Source: Bacteroidaceae bacterium (lineage in GTDB: Bacteria > Bacteroidota > Bacteroidia > Bacteroidales > Bacteroidaceae). Taken from it: 64,000 bases of DNA. Under the pieces are notes generated by a model. That model was not told where the DNA came from, did not search any database, and worked only from the letters and a program-made list of their open reading frames with translations. Each line of letters starts with the position of its first letter. The first letter of the stretch is position 1. The stretch lies in the NCBI GenBank assembly GCA_017617575.1, contig JAFZVY010000085.1, positions 26,348 through 90,347 of the forward strand, written 5' to 3'. Below, in pieces: positions 8,885 to 17,490 of this stretch. The position numbers were made by a program, and so were the translations under genes.

Positions 8885-8907
8885 CACCTGTAAAAAGAGA
8901 ATCAAGT

Positions 8908-9324
8908 GTGAATACATTATTGCTTAGAATCTGCTTCTTGCTCATTATGTTGAGCGGTTTCTCTGGCTCTGTTTCAGGAGTCAGAGTGGGTGACTCTTTG
9001 CATAAAACAGACAGGAAGGAGCAGATATGTGCTTCTGCCGATAAAGTTTTTGCTAGAAAGGATGAAAGCAGGTCACACGACAACTCTTTTGCATCTTTCA
9101 TAAGTTCTGGAGTACAGAATGTCGTATGTTCACGTACAGTCAAGCATGTTCCTACGCATGGCGGCAAGTCTGGCAGAACGTTGGGACGTTTGTCATCAGA
9201 CATATCTATTCACCTTAGCCGCTTCTTCACCATTCTCTTGCACCATCTTGATACAGGTAGCAGGATTGTGGTTGCGTCTCCACGCCATTATTACGTTATC
9301 GCGTTGAGGCGCATTCTTTGTTAG
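8908..9324 (+). CDS. Small predicted secreted protein, unknown function
   Basis: This reading gives 138 residues from a GTG start. Residues 1-24 (MNTLLLRICFLLIMLSGFSG plus SVSG) look like a signal peptide, and the C-terminal part is rich in His, Arg and aromatic residues (DTGSRIVVASPRHYYVIALR). I do not recognise a family. Support comes from the consensus promoter 24 nt upstream and from the signal peptide; earlier in-frame ATGs lie upstream of that promoter. An overlapping minus-strand reading exists and was judged less likely. The next gene follows after 88 nt and may be co-transcribed. Confidence 0.5.
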   Translation: MNTLLLRICFLLIMLSGFSGSVSGVRVGDSLHKTDRKEQICASADKVFARKDESRSHDNSFASFISSGVQNVVCSRTVKHVPTHGGKSGRTLGRLSSDISIHLSRFFTILLHHLDTGSRIVVASPRHYYVIALRRILC

Positions 9325-9412
9325 ATACATGTCCCTTTTTGTGTTTTTATAATGTAGGTTGCTCGTGTCTGGGTAACCGCATATTCATGTATCATTAACA
9401 AAAGAAAATCAA

Positions 9413-9808
9413 ATGGCAAATATAAAGAACTTGCAGATGTGGAATGACATCTGCCGAGATGTGCGTGTTCATATCTCAAAGTCGTTTTTCGGCTTCTATA
9501 CAACGGCAACATACATACCGACAGACAGCATTATCGACGCTCATACCATAGAATATACACCAACAGATGGAGAACGTCTGCGTCATATTATGTTTTCTCC
9601 TCGAGCAATCCTTTCTGATGTCATCGGAGACTATCATCCAAAGCCTACCGTAAACGGCAACTACATGATGGAGGTCTGCTGCTCACGTGATTGGAATTTT
9701 GTTGCACTCCAGCTTCATCAATATCTCAGGTTGAACTATGAACCTGTCACCGAGACTCTTATCTTCGAGGGTGAAGAGGCTCGTATCATCAGTCGTCTGT
9801 TCAAGTAA
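9413..9808 (+). CDS. Conserved-looking cytoplasmic protein, unknown function
   Basis: A 131-residue soluble protein without signal peptide or membrane span. It is acidic to neutral, with many aromatic residues, and has an SRDWNFVALQLHQYLRLNYEP stretch predicted to be helical near the C-terminus. I do not recognise the family. It lies 65 nt upstream of the nhaD-like gene on the same strand, so it may belong to the same transcript as the two antiporters. No catalytic motif is visible. Confidence 0.7.
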   Translation: MANIKNLQMWNDICRDVRVHISKSFFGFYTTATYIPTDSIIDAHTIEYTPTDGERLRHIMFSPRAILSDVIGDYHPKPTVNGNYMMEVCCSRDWNFVALQLHQYLRLNYEPVTETLIFEGEEARIISRLFK

Positions 9809-9873
9809 GCATTTCCGTCTGTTGCCGTATATTAAACCATACGGCAGCAGACGACATAAACATAAATGATGAT

Positions 9874-11214
9874 ATGTCAACATTAACTTTAATGATTGTC
9901 ACGTCCTTCTGCATCGGCTATGTACTGATAGCCATAGAGGGCGTGACAAGAATCAACAAGGCTGCAATTGCCTTGCTGCTGATGGTAGTCACATGGACTC
10001 TCTTCATGATTGCACCTGACAATTATATCGCAAATGCAGTCGGGGACAACATGGTTTCTACCGTAAATGACATTATTGAAAAGCATCTTGGCTCTACATC
10101 GACTACGTTGTTCTTCCTGATGGGGGCAATGACCATAGTCGAATTGATAGACCAGAATGGCGGTTTCAACTTTGTGCGGGACATTATGAAGACTCGTTCA
10201 AAGAAGAAACTGTTGTGGCGCATTGCCTTCATGACGTTTTTCCTGTCTGCCATACTTGACAATCTTACCACTTCGATAGTCATGATTATGATTCTCCGTA
10301 AACTGGTGGATAATCGTAGCGAACGTCTCATATACTCATCAATGGTGGTCATAGCAGCCAACTCTGGTGGCGCTTTTACCCCGATTGGTGACGTAACGAC
10401 AATCATGCTGTGGAACAAGGGAGTCATTACAGCTGCTGGAGTTCTCTGTGAGTTGATACTGCCATCAATCATGTCAATGGCAATTCCTGCATGGCTGTTG
10501 TCTTTGTCGCTTCATGGCAAACTCGTGTTGTCAGAACAGCAGATGACACGTGAGAAAGCAAATGAACTGACAGCATTCCAGCGTAAGACGATATTCTTCC
10601 TTGGAGTCGGCGGTCTCATCTTCGTACCGGTTTTCAAGAGCGTAACTAATCTGCCACCTTTCGTTGGTATCCTGCTAGTACTCGGAGTACTATGGACGCT
10701 GACCGAGGTTTTCTATGCCCATCTGAAAGGCGCAGAGGAGAATGGAGCTATGCAGAAACGTGTGTCACAGATGCTTACACGCATCGACATGTCAACCATA
10801 CTCTTCTTCCTTGGCATCCTGATGGCTGTTGCCTGTCTGGAGACTATCGGTGTACTGACAACTCTCGGCCAAACGCTTGACAGTACGTTCAATGGCAATC
10901 ATTACCTCGTGACTGGTATCATCGGAGTCTTGAGCAGTATCGTCGATAATGTTCCGCTTGTAGCTGGCTGCATGGGAATGTACCCTGTGGCAGAAGCTGG
11001 TGAGATGGCAGTAGATGGTGTCTTCTGGCAGTTGCTGGCTTATTGTGCAGGAGTTGGCGGTTCCATGCTCATCATAGGCTCGGCAGCAGGTGTCGTTGTG
11101 ATGGGACTTGAGAAAATAACCTTCGGCTGGTATATGATGCATATCAGTTGGATTGCATTCATCGGCTATCTGTCTGGTATCTTATGCTACTGGCTTATTA
11201 AGACATTCGTATAA
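9874..11214 (+). CDS. nhaD: NhaD-type Na+/H+ antiporter
   Basis: The 446-residue membrane protein has about 12 predicted spans. Family features include the segment AILDNLTTSIVMIMILRKLV, the conserved NSGGAFTPIGDVTTIMLW loop, and a second SSIVDNVPLVAG segment. The paired D-N-(T/V) motifs are the hallmark of the NhaD / ion-transporter superfamily re-entrant hairpins. NhaD members exchange Na+ or Li+ for protons at alkaline pH across the inner membrane. It is followed 18 nt later by a second antiporter, so the pair forms a probable cation/proton homeostasis operon. Confidence 0.93.
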   Translation: MSTLTLMIVTSFCIGYVLIAIEGVTRINKAAIALLLMVVTWTLFMIAPDNYIANAVGDNMVSTVNDIIEKHLGSTSTTLFFLMGAMTIVELIDQNGGFNFVRDIMKTRSKKKLLWRIAFMTFFLSAILDNLTTSIVMIMILRKLVDNRSERLIYSSMVVIAANSGGAFTPIGDVTTIMLWNKGVITAAGVLCELILPSIMSMAIPAWLLSLSLHGKLVLSEQQMTREKANELTAFQRKTIFFLGVGGLIFVPVFKSVTNLPPFVGILLVLGVLWTLTEVFYAHLKGAEENGAMQKRVSQMLTRIDMSTILFFLGILMAVACLETIGVLTTLGQTLDSTFNGNHYLVTGIIGVLSSIVDNVPLVAGCMGMYPVAEAGEMAVDGVFWQLLAYCAGVGGSMLIIGSAAGVVVMGLEKITFGWYMMHISWIAFIGYLSGILCYWLIKTFV

Positions 11215-11232
11215 CTTAAAAACAAAACAAGC

Positions 11233-12678
11233 ATGACATTCACAACAGAAAACATCTTTTTCCTTGGTTCGGTGCTAATCTTTGCAAGCATCGTTATCAG
11301 TAAGTGGGGCTACCGTTTTGGCGTTCCTACTTTGTTACTGTTTCTTTTTACAGGTATGTTATTTGGCAGCGAGGGCTTTGGGCTGGAGTTCCATAGTCAC
11401 GAGGATGCACAACTCATAGGTATGCTTTCGCTTAGTGTTATCCTCTTCTCTGGAGGAATGGACACTAAGTTGCGTGACATTCAGCCCATAGCGACACAAG
11501 GACTGATACTTTCGACTGTGGGTGTCATGCTGACTACTGGTATTACCGGCTTGTTAATCTATTATCTTTCCGAGTGGACACGGCTTGACATCGGTTTGTC
11601 GTTGCCTCTTTCCATGTTGCTTGCAGCTACGGTCTCCAGTACGGATTCCGCATCGGTTTTCAATCTCTTGCGTTCACAGGGCATCGGTTTGAAGCACAAT
11701 TTGCGCCCGACACTCGAATTGGAGAGTGGCTCAAATGACCCGATGGCATACGTACTGACCATTGCCCTTGTTGATATGATTGTAACATCAGGTGGATTTT
11801 CTGGCATGGAACTGGCTTCAAAGATTGTAGGACAACTCGCTGTTGGTGGTCTCCTCGGATATCTTCTCGGTCGTGTTTTGGTATGGATTGTCAATCGTAT
11901 AAACCTGCCAAATTCTGCACTCTATCCCGTACTGGTACTGAGTATGATTCTCATTATGTTTACACTTACAGATTTACTGAATGGTAATGGATATCTTGCT
12001 GTCTATGTAGCAGGATTGGTAGCAGGCAATAGCCGTATGTCATACCGACGTGAGACTAATACATTTATGCAGGGTATAACATGGCTTTTGCAAATTGTCA
12101 TGTTCCTTACGCTTGGCCTGCTGGTCAATCCAAGCGATATGCTTAGCGTATGGTTAGTTGCAATCGCCATAGGTCTTTTTATGATTTTCTTCTCAAGGCC
12201 ATTAGCTGTGTTCCTCTGTCTTCAACCTTTTCATGTACCTGTAAAGGCAAAACTCTTTCTGTCATGGGTAGGACTGCGTGGAGCTGTGCCAATCATTTTC
12301 GCCACATACCCTGTGATAGCAGGCATAGAGGATGCTGGTTTTCTGTTCAATGTCGTTTTTGTAATAACATTACTTTCGCTATCGTTACAAGGAACAACCA
12401 TTACCATCGTAGCCCATTGGCTTGGACTTGCTACAGAAGAACCTAAGACTGGTAATGATTTTGGTATAGAGTTACCTGAAGAATTGGAGTCACAACTTGC
12501 GGAGCAAACTTTGACTGATGCCGATTTTGTCAAAGGTCATCGTCTATGTGACCTTGACTTTTCATACGGCACTCTTGTTATGATGATTAAGCGAGGGAAC
12601 TCTTTCATTGTTCCTAATGGACAAGTCGAATTGCAATCTGGTGATATTCTGCTCACGATAACCCAACATAAAGAGTGA
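11233..12678 (+). CDS. cvrA: K+/H+ antiporter, CPA1 family (CvrA/NhaP2 type)
   Basis: 481 residues: about 12 membrane spans (residues 1-400) with the CPA1 signature segments SSTDSASVFNLLRSQG and LESGSNDPMAYVL (the Asn-Asp ion-binding pair), followed by a cytoplasmic tail. The last roughly 75 residues (LCDLDFSYGTLVMMIKRGNS to the end) form an RCK_C/TrkA_C-like domain, as in E. coli CvrA/NhaP2, where it regulates K+ efflux. It is the last gene of its operon; a small T-tailed hairpin follows immediately. Confidence 0.92.
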   Translation: MTFTTENIFFLGSVLIFASIVISKWGYRFGVPTLLLFLFTGMLFGSEGFGLEFHSHEDAQLIGMLSLSVILFSGGMDTKLRDIQPIATQGLILSTVGVMLTTGITGLLIYYLSEWTRLDIGLSLPLSMLLAATVSSTDSASVFNLLRSQGIGLKHNLRPTLELESGSNDPMAYVLTIALVDMIVTSGGFSGMELASKIVGQLAVGGLLGYLLGRVLVWIVNRINLPNSALYPVLVLSMILIMFTLTDLLNGNGYLAVYVAGLVAGNSRMSYRRETNTFMQGITWLLQIVMFLTLGLLVNPSDMLSVWLVAIAIGLFMIFFSRPLAVFLCLQPFHVPVKAKLFLSWVGLRGAVPIIFATYPVIAGIEDAGFLFNVVFVITLLSLSLQGTTITIVAHWLGLATEEPKTGNDFGIELPEELESQLAEQTLTDADFVKGHRLCDLDFSYGTLVMMIKRGNSFIVPNGQVELQSGDILLTITQHKE

Positions 12679-12681
12679 TTC

Positions 12682-12707
12682 AACCGTACAGTTCGGTTAT
12701 TTTTTTA
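12682..12707 (+). terminator. Intrinsic terminator after the antiporter operon
   Basis: AACCG...CGGTT stem with a 7-nt loop, then AT and a run of seven T. It starts four bases after the antiporter stop codon. The stem is short. Confidence 0.6.
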
Positions 12708-12971
12708 CCACCAATTACACTAATAAACACGAACTTTCAAGTCCTCTTGTTTGTTTTATTACACTAAGACAACATGAGTTGTCAGCGAATGACACGAACC
12801 TTTAGCTCGGCGAAGCCAATACTGTCCAGATGATTGACGGGCTAAAATGATTCGTGTAATTCGTAATTGCACAAGCAATTCTTCGTGTAATAGAAAATAG
12901 CAAAGAACTGCGAACTTGGTGAAAATTAGTGTAATTCGTGTTAAAAAATCCATGTTACGCATAAAAGACAA
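12708..12971. other. Intergenic region with low-complexity repeated words
   Basis: No gene is supported. The words TTACACTAA, GTGTAATTCGT and TTCGTGTAAT recur in both orientations, as in decayed intergenic repeats. At 12793-12815 is ACGAACC plus TTAGCTCGGCGAAG, a phrase found again, slightly changed, at 32348-32369. Confidence 0.5.
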
Positions 12972-13005
12972 ATGCCATTCGGCTCACTATTGAACCGAAT
13001 GGCAT
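12972..13005 (-). terminator. Hairpin downstream of the lipoprotein gene
   Basis: Arms at 12972-12986 and 12991-13005 pair at 14 of 15 positions (ATGCCATTCGG core). On the minus strand the hairpin is followed by a T-rich TTTGTCTTTT tract. It lies 3' of the convergent lipoprotein gene. Confidence 0.65.
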
Positions 13006-13055
13006 GTTAATTATTAATTGTTAATTTCCAACTGTTAATTATCAATTGTCAATTA

Positions 13056-13904
13056 TCAATTATCAATTTTAAAAGGCTTTCCGTAAATCTTCAAGTTGAA
13101 TGTCTTGCTACCAGATATAAGTTTCAGAGTTACAACCTCCTGCTGGTAAGAAGCATTTACGTCACTCACTTTTACGTCTTCAGTCATTACGCTTGTGCCG
13201 AAATAGTTTTCAAGTGCGCTGGCAATAAGACCATTATCACATAATTCTGTTGGTTTTTCAATACCCCATTTACATTTGAGAGTACCGTTTTCTTCAGGTT
13301 TTGCCTCGATAGCAACTGTCTCAGTTGAAACAACCTCAAACTTTCCGTTCAAATAAGCATACATTTTCGCATATCTATCAAGCTTGAGATGTAAAGCTTT
13401 ACCTTCATAGGTACAATCCTTTACGATCGCATCGTCTCTGTCGTCACCTATGTATTTGAACGTAAGGTCAAGACCATCTATTTCATCGCCTTCAAGATAT
13501 AAATCCAAAGAGTCAATACCTTCTTCCTTAATGTTAATATTAGCTAATGAATATGGATATATAATAATTCGTGAAAAAAGGACACTACCTTCCTGTGATG
13601 GAATTTCAAAATGTGAGCCAAAAGCTAAATCGATATCAATGGGCTCGATATATGTTAAGATAGATTCAATTTCTTTTTGCAGAAGAACTTTGCTTGTTTT
13701 AGCTGTGACAACAACATGACCTTTTACTCCGCTTATTTGTGATATGGAGTTTATGCGGGTGGTGTCATTCAGATGGAGTTTGGTACTACCATCATTCGGA
13801 AAAACGATCTGTGAACCTTCTTCGTTTTCATCATTGTCTCCACAACTTACGAGACAGCTTGCAGACATAGTCATAGCTGCAAGAATTAAGAGTAGTTTTT
13901 TCAT
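13056..13904 (-). CDS. Predicted outer-surface or periplasmic lipoprotein, unknown function
   Basis: A longer in-frame reading exists, but the real start is probably MKKLLLILAAMTMSASCLVSC. This gives 282 residues with a lipobox ending at Cys21 and an acidic DNDENEEG stretch after it, typical of Bacteroidota lipoproteins. The consensus promoter at 13939-13969 supports this start and excludes the upstream ATG. The mature part is beta-rich and has two similar halves by eye (TFKYIG..., LTLKLISGSKTFNLKIYG). I do not recognise its family with confidence. It is monocistronic, with a large phased inverted array about 160 bp above the promoter. Confidence 0.85.
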   Translation of the reverse strand: MKKLLLILAAMTMSASCLVSCGDNDENEEGSQIVFPNDGSTKLHLNDTTRINSISQISGVKGHVVVTAKTSKVLLQKEIESILTYIEPIDIDLAFGSHFEIPSQEGSVLFSRIIIYPYSLANINIKEEGIDSLDLYLEGDEIDGLDLTFKYIGDDRDDAIVKDCTYEGKALHLKLDRYAKMYAYLNGKFEVVSTETVAIEAKPEENGTLKCKWGIEKPTELCDNGLIASALENYFGTSVMTEDVKVSDVNASYQQEVVTLKLISGSKTFNLKIYGKPFKIDN

Positions 13905-13938
13905 GTTAGTATTTTTTTGAGTTTTGATTATTATGGTG

Positions 13939-13969
13939 CAAATGTATTTCTTTTTTCGTAAGTAACAAA
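13939..13969 (-). promoter_or_regulatory. Promoter of the lipoprotein gene
   Basis: Minus-strand TTTG (13966-13969), 19 bp, TACATTTG (13939-13946). It lies between the chosen ATG (13904) and an upstream in-frame ATG at 14117, so it decides the start. Confidence 0.75.
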
Positions 13970-14129
13970 ACAAAATATCATGTTTTTTTCCCCACACAAT
14001 AAAATCCCATAACAAGCTATCAGGATGCCTCCTCAATGCCTCCTCATTTATCTTCAAATTTGTGGCAAAAGAAAGCCGCCATGTTATAGTTGATAATTTT
14101 ACAATCATATTTTCCATCTTTGTCTTTCC

Positions 14130-14386
14130 ACCGTTATTTGTCCGATGCTTGTCCGTCGATTCTCCGTTGCTCCTCCCATCTTCCTCCGTAGATACTCCGT
14201 ATTGTCACCATTGGATTCTCATCGGATGTCCATCGAATGTCCACCGAATCGATGGACATTCGGTGGAGATGCGATGGAGATGCGATGGACATTCTACGGA
14301 GTTACATAGGAGAATCATCGGAGAATCGACGGACAAGCATTGGAGAAACGACGGACTTAAAACGGAGATATGACGGAGTGGTTGTG
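14130..14386. repeat. Phased inverted array, copy 1 (11-bp period)
   Basis: On the left arm TCC, or a one-base variant, occurs at 14130, 14141, 14152 and so on to 14240, every 11 bp (11 units). On the right arm GGA occurs at 14254, 14265 and so on to 14375, every 11 bp with no exception (12 units). The dyad centre is near 14248. The eight bases between successive GGA vary, but the same octets recur (GGAGATGCGAT twice, GGAGAATCGAC on both arms). Copies 1 and 2 can be aligned unit by unit in opposite orientation, and they share flanking sequence (TTACAATCATATTTTCC on one side, a T-rich TTTTGTCTTGTTTATACTC-like flank on the other). The 11-bp period argues against coding. Confidence 0.95.
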
Positions 14387-14640
14387 TGTCGTGATCGAAT
14401 GAATTTTGACGTCGTCATGTTTTCATTTTGTCTTGTTTATACTCTTATGTGGATGATTAAAGTGTTAAAATATTAATAATCTTTTGTTAAGTTTGTTGGA
14501 ATGTGTTAAAATGGGTGGTAAGTCTGTTATCCCACATAATTATGAATGATAAAAATTAAAATTGGTGATATAAAGAAAGTCAAAACGAGTTAAGACTAAA
14601 TAAAGCCAGCTAATAGTTTACGTAGTAAAGATATAATGCT

Positions 14641-14648
14641 TATATTTG
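14641..14648 (+). promoter_or_regulatory. -7 box of rdgB
   Basis: TATATTTG, 23 nt before the rdgB ATG. No exact TTTG is present at the -33 position. Confidence 0.55.
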
Positions 14649-14670
14649 CGAAAAATATCAACAAACAATA

Positions 14671-15306
14671 ATGACGAAACTTGTTTTTGCGAGCAATAAT
14701 GCTCATAAGCTGGAGGAGATACGTTCCATCCTTGGCAGTAAATACGAGATTATGAGTCTGAAGGATATTGGTTGCGAGGCTGACATCCCTGAGACGGCTG
14801 ACACGTTCAGAGGTAACGCCCTACAGAAGGCTCAGTACGTGAAGGATAATTATGGCTTTGATTGTTTTGCCGACGACTCAGGTCTGCAGGTGGAATGTCT
14901 TGACAATCTTCCGGGTGTGTTCTCAGCGCGCTTTGCCATGAAGTATGCGGAGGAGTTCGGTATTGACCCAAGCACGCTTGGCGAGGCAAAGGATGAGCGC
15001 AACATGAATTGCCTGCTCGCACGTCTTACGGCTCTCGGTGCCTTTGACGGAGGTAACCGCCCAAAGGCATGTTTCCGTACATCGGTAGCTCTCGTGCAGA
15101 ATGGCGAGGAGCATTTCTTCGACGGAACGGTAGAGGGTCACATCATCCCAGAGAAGCGTGGTAATGGAGGCTTCGGCTATGACCCAGTATTCATTCCAGA
15201 AGGTTATGACAAGACATTTGCCGAGCTTGGCAACGAGGTGAAGAATGGCATCAGCCATCGCGCACGTGCCGTTGCAAAGCTGGTTGAGTATCTACACACT
15301 TTGTGA
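14671..15306 (+). CDS. rdgB: dITP/XTP pyrophosphatase (RdgB/HAM1 family)
   Basis: The 211-residue cytoplasmic enzyme hydrolyses dITP, dXTP and XTP to monophosphates, keeping deaminated purines out of DNA. It has the N-terminal substrate loop [13 protein letters not shown], the metal and active-site segment [39 protein letters not shown], and the C-terminal [11 protein letters not shown] motif. Length is slightly above E. coli RdgB (197). It starts with the -7 box TATATTTG upstream and is followed by a 235-nt repeat-filled gap, so it is probably monocistronic. Confidence 0.96.
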   Translation: MTKLVFASNNAHKLEEIRSILGSKYEIMSLKDIGCEADIPETADTFRGNALQKAQYVKDNYGFDCFADDSGLQVECLDNLPGVFSARFAMKYAEEFGIDPSTLGEAKDERNMNCLLARLTALGAFDGGNRPKACFRTSVALVQNGEEHFFDGTVEGHIIPEKRGNGGFGYDPVFIPEGYDKTFAELGNEVKNGISHRARAVAKLVEYLHTL

Positions 15307-15535
15307 GTGAAGAGTCAAAAATATATTTTACTCTGTTCGCTGAATGCTTTCAACACAGAGAACACTCAGAGAAATTCATAATTCATAATTCAAAATTCAT
15401 AATTAGGATTCAAGTCCTCTAATTGAAAAAAAAACTCTGTGTGCTCCGTGTCCTCTGTGTTGAGAACAATTAGCGGACTTGCACTTTTAACTTTTAACTT
15501 TTAATTTTTAACTTAAAATCCCCCGAAGGGGAATT
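15307..15535. repeat. Intergenic repeats: 32-bp dispersed word and CACAGAG/CTCTGTG pair
   Basis: A 32-bp sequence starting GTGAAGAGTC at 15307 is found again at 49033 with one difference. An inverted pair AACACAGAGAACACTCAGAG (15351) and CTCTGTGTGCTCCGTGTCCT (15435) encloses TTCATAATTC-type repeats. A CCCCGAAGGGG repeat lies just before the next gene. No gene is seen. Confidence 0.65.
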
Positions 15536-15540
15536 TTACG

Positions 15541-17202
15541 ATGTCCAGCAAGATACAAATTCGTTGCAAGAACCTCAATAATGCAATAATAGAGGCTGAG
15601 CTTGGTGACAGCCTCAAAGAAATATACGCAAAGTCAGGACTACAGATGGAATACGGTCCTGTGAGTGCAAGAATCAACAATAAGGTACAGGGATTGAACT
15701 ACCGTTTCTACAACAGTAAGGACGTGGAGTTCCTCGACCTTCATAGCCGTTCGGGAATGCGCGTCTATACGCGTACACTCTTCTTCATCCTCGCCAAGGC
15801 GGTGGAAGACCTCTTCCCTAACGGACAACTCATCATACAGACACCTATCAGCAAGGGTTACTATTGCGAACTCAAGCTCGGTCGTGACATCACATCCGAG
15901 GATGTGATTGCCATCAAGAACCGTATGCAGGAGATAATAGATGCCGACATGCCTATCCGAAGGGTACAATGCCCTATCGAGGAGGCTATAGATATGTTCC
16001 GCAAGAAGGGAATGGAGAGTAAGGCACAACTCCTTGAGAGCCAGTCAAAGCTCTATGCCTACTACTACCGCATAGAGGATACGGTTGACTATTTCTACAG
16101 CTGCCTCCTCAACAGCACAGGCAAGATACATCTCTTTGACCTCATCAAGTTCTTCGACGGACTCCTCCTTCGCATTCCTTCCATCAATAACCCGGGTAAG
16201 CTCAACGACCTTGTGCCACAGACAAAGATGCTTGATGTGGTGCGTGAGCAACAGCGTTGGCAGCAGATTCTTGGTGTGCGCACCGTGGGCGAGTTCAACA
16301 AGGTCATCTCAGCAGGTTATGCAGCCGAGATGATTAACGTGAGTGAGGCACTTCAGGAGCGCAAGCTCTCACATATCGTCGATGAGATTGTGGAGCGCAA
16401 GTCAAAGATTGTCCTCGTGGCAGGTCCGAGCAGTAGCGGTAAGACAACCATGAGTAAGCGTCTCGCCATACTCCTTATGGCAAGTGGACTTCGTCCTCAC
16501 ATCATATCTACGGACGACTACTTCGTCAACCGAGTTGACACCCCTCTTGACGAGAACGGCAACTACGACTTCGAGTGTATAGGAGCCGTGGATGTTGAAC
16601 TCTTCAACCAGCAGATGGCAGCCATTCTCCGAGGCGAGGAGATAGAGCTTCCTCGCTACGACTTCCCTACAGGTATGCGTGTGTTTGAGGGTAAGAAGCT
16701 GAAGCTTGGGGACAACGACCTCATCATCCTTGAGGGTAACCATGCACTCAATCCTATCATGTCAAAGCTCATAGACGAGAAGGATAAATACCGCGTCTAT
16801 GTGTCAACCATGACTACCATAGCACTTGATGACCATAACTTCGTATCAACATCTGACATACGTCTCCTTCGTCGTATCATCCGTGACTACCGTTACCGTG
16901 GCTACTCAGCCCTTGAGACAATCAACCGAGGTCCAAGTGTGGCACGAGGTGAGGAGAAATGGATTACTCCATACCAGGAGAATGCGGATGCCACATTCAA
17001 TAGTGCCCTCCTCTATGAGCTTGGTGTAATGCGCAATCAGGTGTTACCAATCCTTGAACAGGTAAGCGAATGTGAGACAGGCTATGCCGAGGCAAGCCGT
17101 CTCCGCAAGTTCCTCAAATACTTCACTCCTGTTCCACTCGACCAGATTCCACCTACATCCCTCATCCGAGAGTTCGCAGGAGGAAGCTCGTTCAGGTACT
17201 AA
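15541..17202 (+). CDS. Nucleoside (uridine) kinase-like protein with N-terminal TGS/ThrRS-like region
   Basis: 553 residues. Residues 1 to about 270 resemble the N-terminal editing-type part of threonyl-tRNA synthetase (a TGS-like start followed by LHSRSGMRVYTRTLFFILAKA). From about residue 285 there is a P-loop kinase of the uridine kinase/phosphoribulokinase family, with the Walker A GPSSSGKT at 295-302, TDDYFVNRVDTPLDENGNYD, PRYDFPTG and ILEGNHALN. This two-part architecture is common in Bacteroidota and Firmicutes and is usually annotated as nucleoside kinase. The physiological substrate is not proven. It converges with the DASS transporter gene. Confidence 0.88.
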   Translation: MSSKIQIRCKNLNNAIIEAELGDSLKEIYAKSGLQMEYGPVSARINNKVQGLNYRFYNSKDVEFLDLHSRSGMRVYTRTLFFILAKAVEDLFPNGQLIIQTPISKGYYCELKLGRDITSEDVIAIKNRMQEIIDADMPIRRVQCPIEEAIDMFRKKGMESKAQLLESQSKLYAYYYRIEDTVDYFYSCLLNSTGKIHLFDLIKFFDGLLLRIPSINNPGKLNDLVPQTKMLDVVREQQRWQQILGVRTVGEFNKVISAGYAAEMINVSEALQERKLSHIVDEIVERKSKIVLVAGPSSSGKTTMSKRLAILLMASGLRPHIISTDDYFVNRVDTPLDENGNYDFECIGAVDVELFNQQMAAILRGEEIELPRYDFPTGMRVFEGKKLKLGDNDLIILEGNHALNPIMSKLIDEKDKYRVYVSTMTTIALDDHNFVSTSDIRLLRRIIRDYRYRGYSALETINRGPSVARGEEKWITPYQENADATFNSALLYELGVMRNQVLPILEQVSECETGYAEASRLRKFLKYFTPVPLDQIPPTSLIREFAGGSSFRY

Positions 17203-17368
17203 TAAGAAGACCCTCTCCCCAACCCTCCCCCTCTATGGGGAGGGTGACTAATGCAATAACAATTATCTAATCTTATATAATCATGAAAGATTTTTTTAGT
17301 TTCAGAGCCGTCCTTGGCTCTGCCTCATAATGTTAAAAACATCTTTCATTCTGTAGAAGAATAAAAAC

Positions 17369-17406
17369 AATAATGCGGATTATCGACCTCGATAATCCGC
17401 ATTATT
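17369..17406. terminator. Bidirectional hairpin between convergent genes
   Basis: An 18-bp perfect stem (AATAATGCGGATTATCGA and its complement) around a CC centre. It lies between the kinase gene (plus) and the DASS transporter gene (minus). T-tracts are weak on both sides. Confidence 0.65.
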
Positions 17407-17490
17407 CGTTTCATTTAGTATTTCTTTGTGAGAAATCACTTAGCGATGGAGTATCTAAAGCTCCTCCCCTCGTGGGAGGTTGGGAGGGGG

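Noticed and set aside
8781-9203. 140-codon minus-strand ORF with a faint HemP-like tail
   Set aside because: The plus-strand reading has a promoter and signal peptide; the HemP resemblance is partial and lacks the usual ending.
13904-14117. Upstream ATG at 14117 extending the lipoprotein by 71 residues
   Set aside because: It lies upstream of the promoter at 13939-13969 and would bury a clear lipoprotein signal.
14062-14476. Overlapping ORFs of 79-103 codons across the phased array, with a similar one at 31881-32252
   Set aside because: Their similarity follows from the homologous DNA arrays. An 11-bp period is not a multiple of three, and the matching frames shift between copies.
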